Positions 63,596-64,000 of a DNA stretch of 64,000 nucleotides are shown one piece after another (within the stretch, counting starts at the first letter, position 1; every line of letters begins with the position of its first letter). Origin of the DNA: Athripsodes cinereus (Eukaryota; Arthropoda; Insecta; Trichoptera; Leptoceridae); the NCBI GenBank assembly GCA_947579605.1, contig OX388311.1, positions 24,988,951 through 25,052,950 of the forward strand, read 5' to 3'. Below the pieces are notes generated by a model. It was not told the DNA's origin and searched no databases. It saw only the letters and a list, made by a program, of their open reading frames with translations. Both the position numbers and the translations under genes were made by a program.

Positions 63596-63599
63596 TCAT

Positions 63600-63718
63600 T
63601 ATGGTTAGATGGAATACATCATACATCATCACATTTTTTTCTTATGTAAACTGATTCGTTTATTTTGTTATGTGAATGAGGATGTACAAGAAGAATAAAA
63701 TAAATAGGTAAATAAATA
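63600..63718 (+). repeat. Diverged CR1-like LINE 3' end
   Basis: 'ATGGTTAGATGGAATA' and 'GAGGATGTACAAGAAGAATA' with an AAATAAATAGGTAAATAAAT tail match the CR1-like element end at 7505, with a degenerate middle. Confidence 0.55.
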
Positions 63719-63719
63719 A

Positions 63720-64000
63720 ATTATTCTTCGGTATAATCTCAAGCCTTTCCATTGTTCGATTTCTGAAAAAAAAAATGGTTATTTTAAGTATGAAATATTG
63801 CTTTGATTTTTACATCCCGAATATTGATCATTATTTCCTTACAAGGCAATATATTCATAAAAATTGTCTCTAAAGAAAATATCGCTGAATTAACTTTAAA
63901 ATACATATATTATAGCATCGCTTAAGTGCTAGCTATGTATGTTTCTACATAATGATCAGTGTTAAATATTTAACGGACCCCCATGAAAAATCGTAAGCCG
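63720..64000. other. AT-rich end of window
   Basis: The last bases 'AATCGTAAGCCG' resemble the GGCGTAAGCCG 3' module of the jockey-like LINE, so another copy may begin at the window edge. Confidence 0.35.

Overview
This is eukaryotic nuclear DNA, AT-rich and very repeat-dense. It most likely comes from a moth or butterfly (Lepidoptera). The signs are the frequent TAGGTACCTAC-type words, the LINE/SINE 3' ends of the form 'CTCTGCCTACCCCACTTGGGATACGGCGTGA' type followed by short microsatellites, and the mix of CR1/jockey-type LINEs, tRNA-derived SINEs, piggyBac-like and hAT elements. There are no bacterial operons, rRNA genes, canonical tRNA genes or CRISPR arrays. Almost every long reading frame belongs to a transposable element. 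The only convincing host coding sequence is one 150-nt immunoglobulin-domain exon at 32627-32776 on the + strand, so the window is probably the intronic interior of a large cell-surface/adhesion-type gene.

Layout. 1-1053: LINE reverse transcriptase fragment (minus). 1104-4955: a complete hAT transposon with matching terminal inverted repeats, a perfect 8-bp target duplication, CpG/GCC-rich ends, a two-exon 699-aa transposase and a nested LINE fragment with its own 12-bp duplication. 7278-12882: a nested pair; an older 5'-truncated LINE (18-bp duplication) is split by a full-length, two-ORF CR1-like LINE of about 5.1 kb. 13.9-20.8 kb: SINE and LINE remnants and a 1.14-kb non-autonomous piggyBac-like element with TTAA duplications. 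21.0-25.35 kb: a near-intact jockey/CR1-type LINE whose ORF1 ends on a canonical A AAA AAC slippery heptamer, with ORF2 open in the -1 frame. Right after its tail sits another LINE fragment with its own duplication. 26.9-27.4 kb: two foldback MITEs. 29-35 kb: mostly unannotated AT-rich DNA, the Ig exon and SINEs. 36-41 kb: several LINE C-terminal fragments, one split by an L2/CR1-type insertion, plus SINEs and a MITE. 41-48.5 kb: low-information DNA with SINEs and a direct repeat. 48.5-54.3 kb: a long-inverted-repeat (foldback) element family. One copy spans 2.93 kb with 1.3-kb arms; a second copy is interrupted by a 200-N assembly gap. The family carries a conserved 101-codon frame. 54.3-64 kb: further LINE/SINE remnants and two foldback repeats.

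How parts work together. The LINEs supply reverse transcription for themselves and probably for the tRNA-derived SINEs, several of which share LINE-like 3' hairpins and microsatellite tails. The hAT element encodes its own mobility protein, while the piggyBac-like element and the MITEs depend on transposases not present here. Family names are assigned from motifs read by eye, without database searches.
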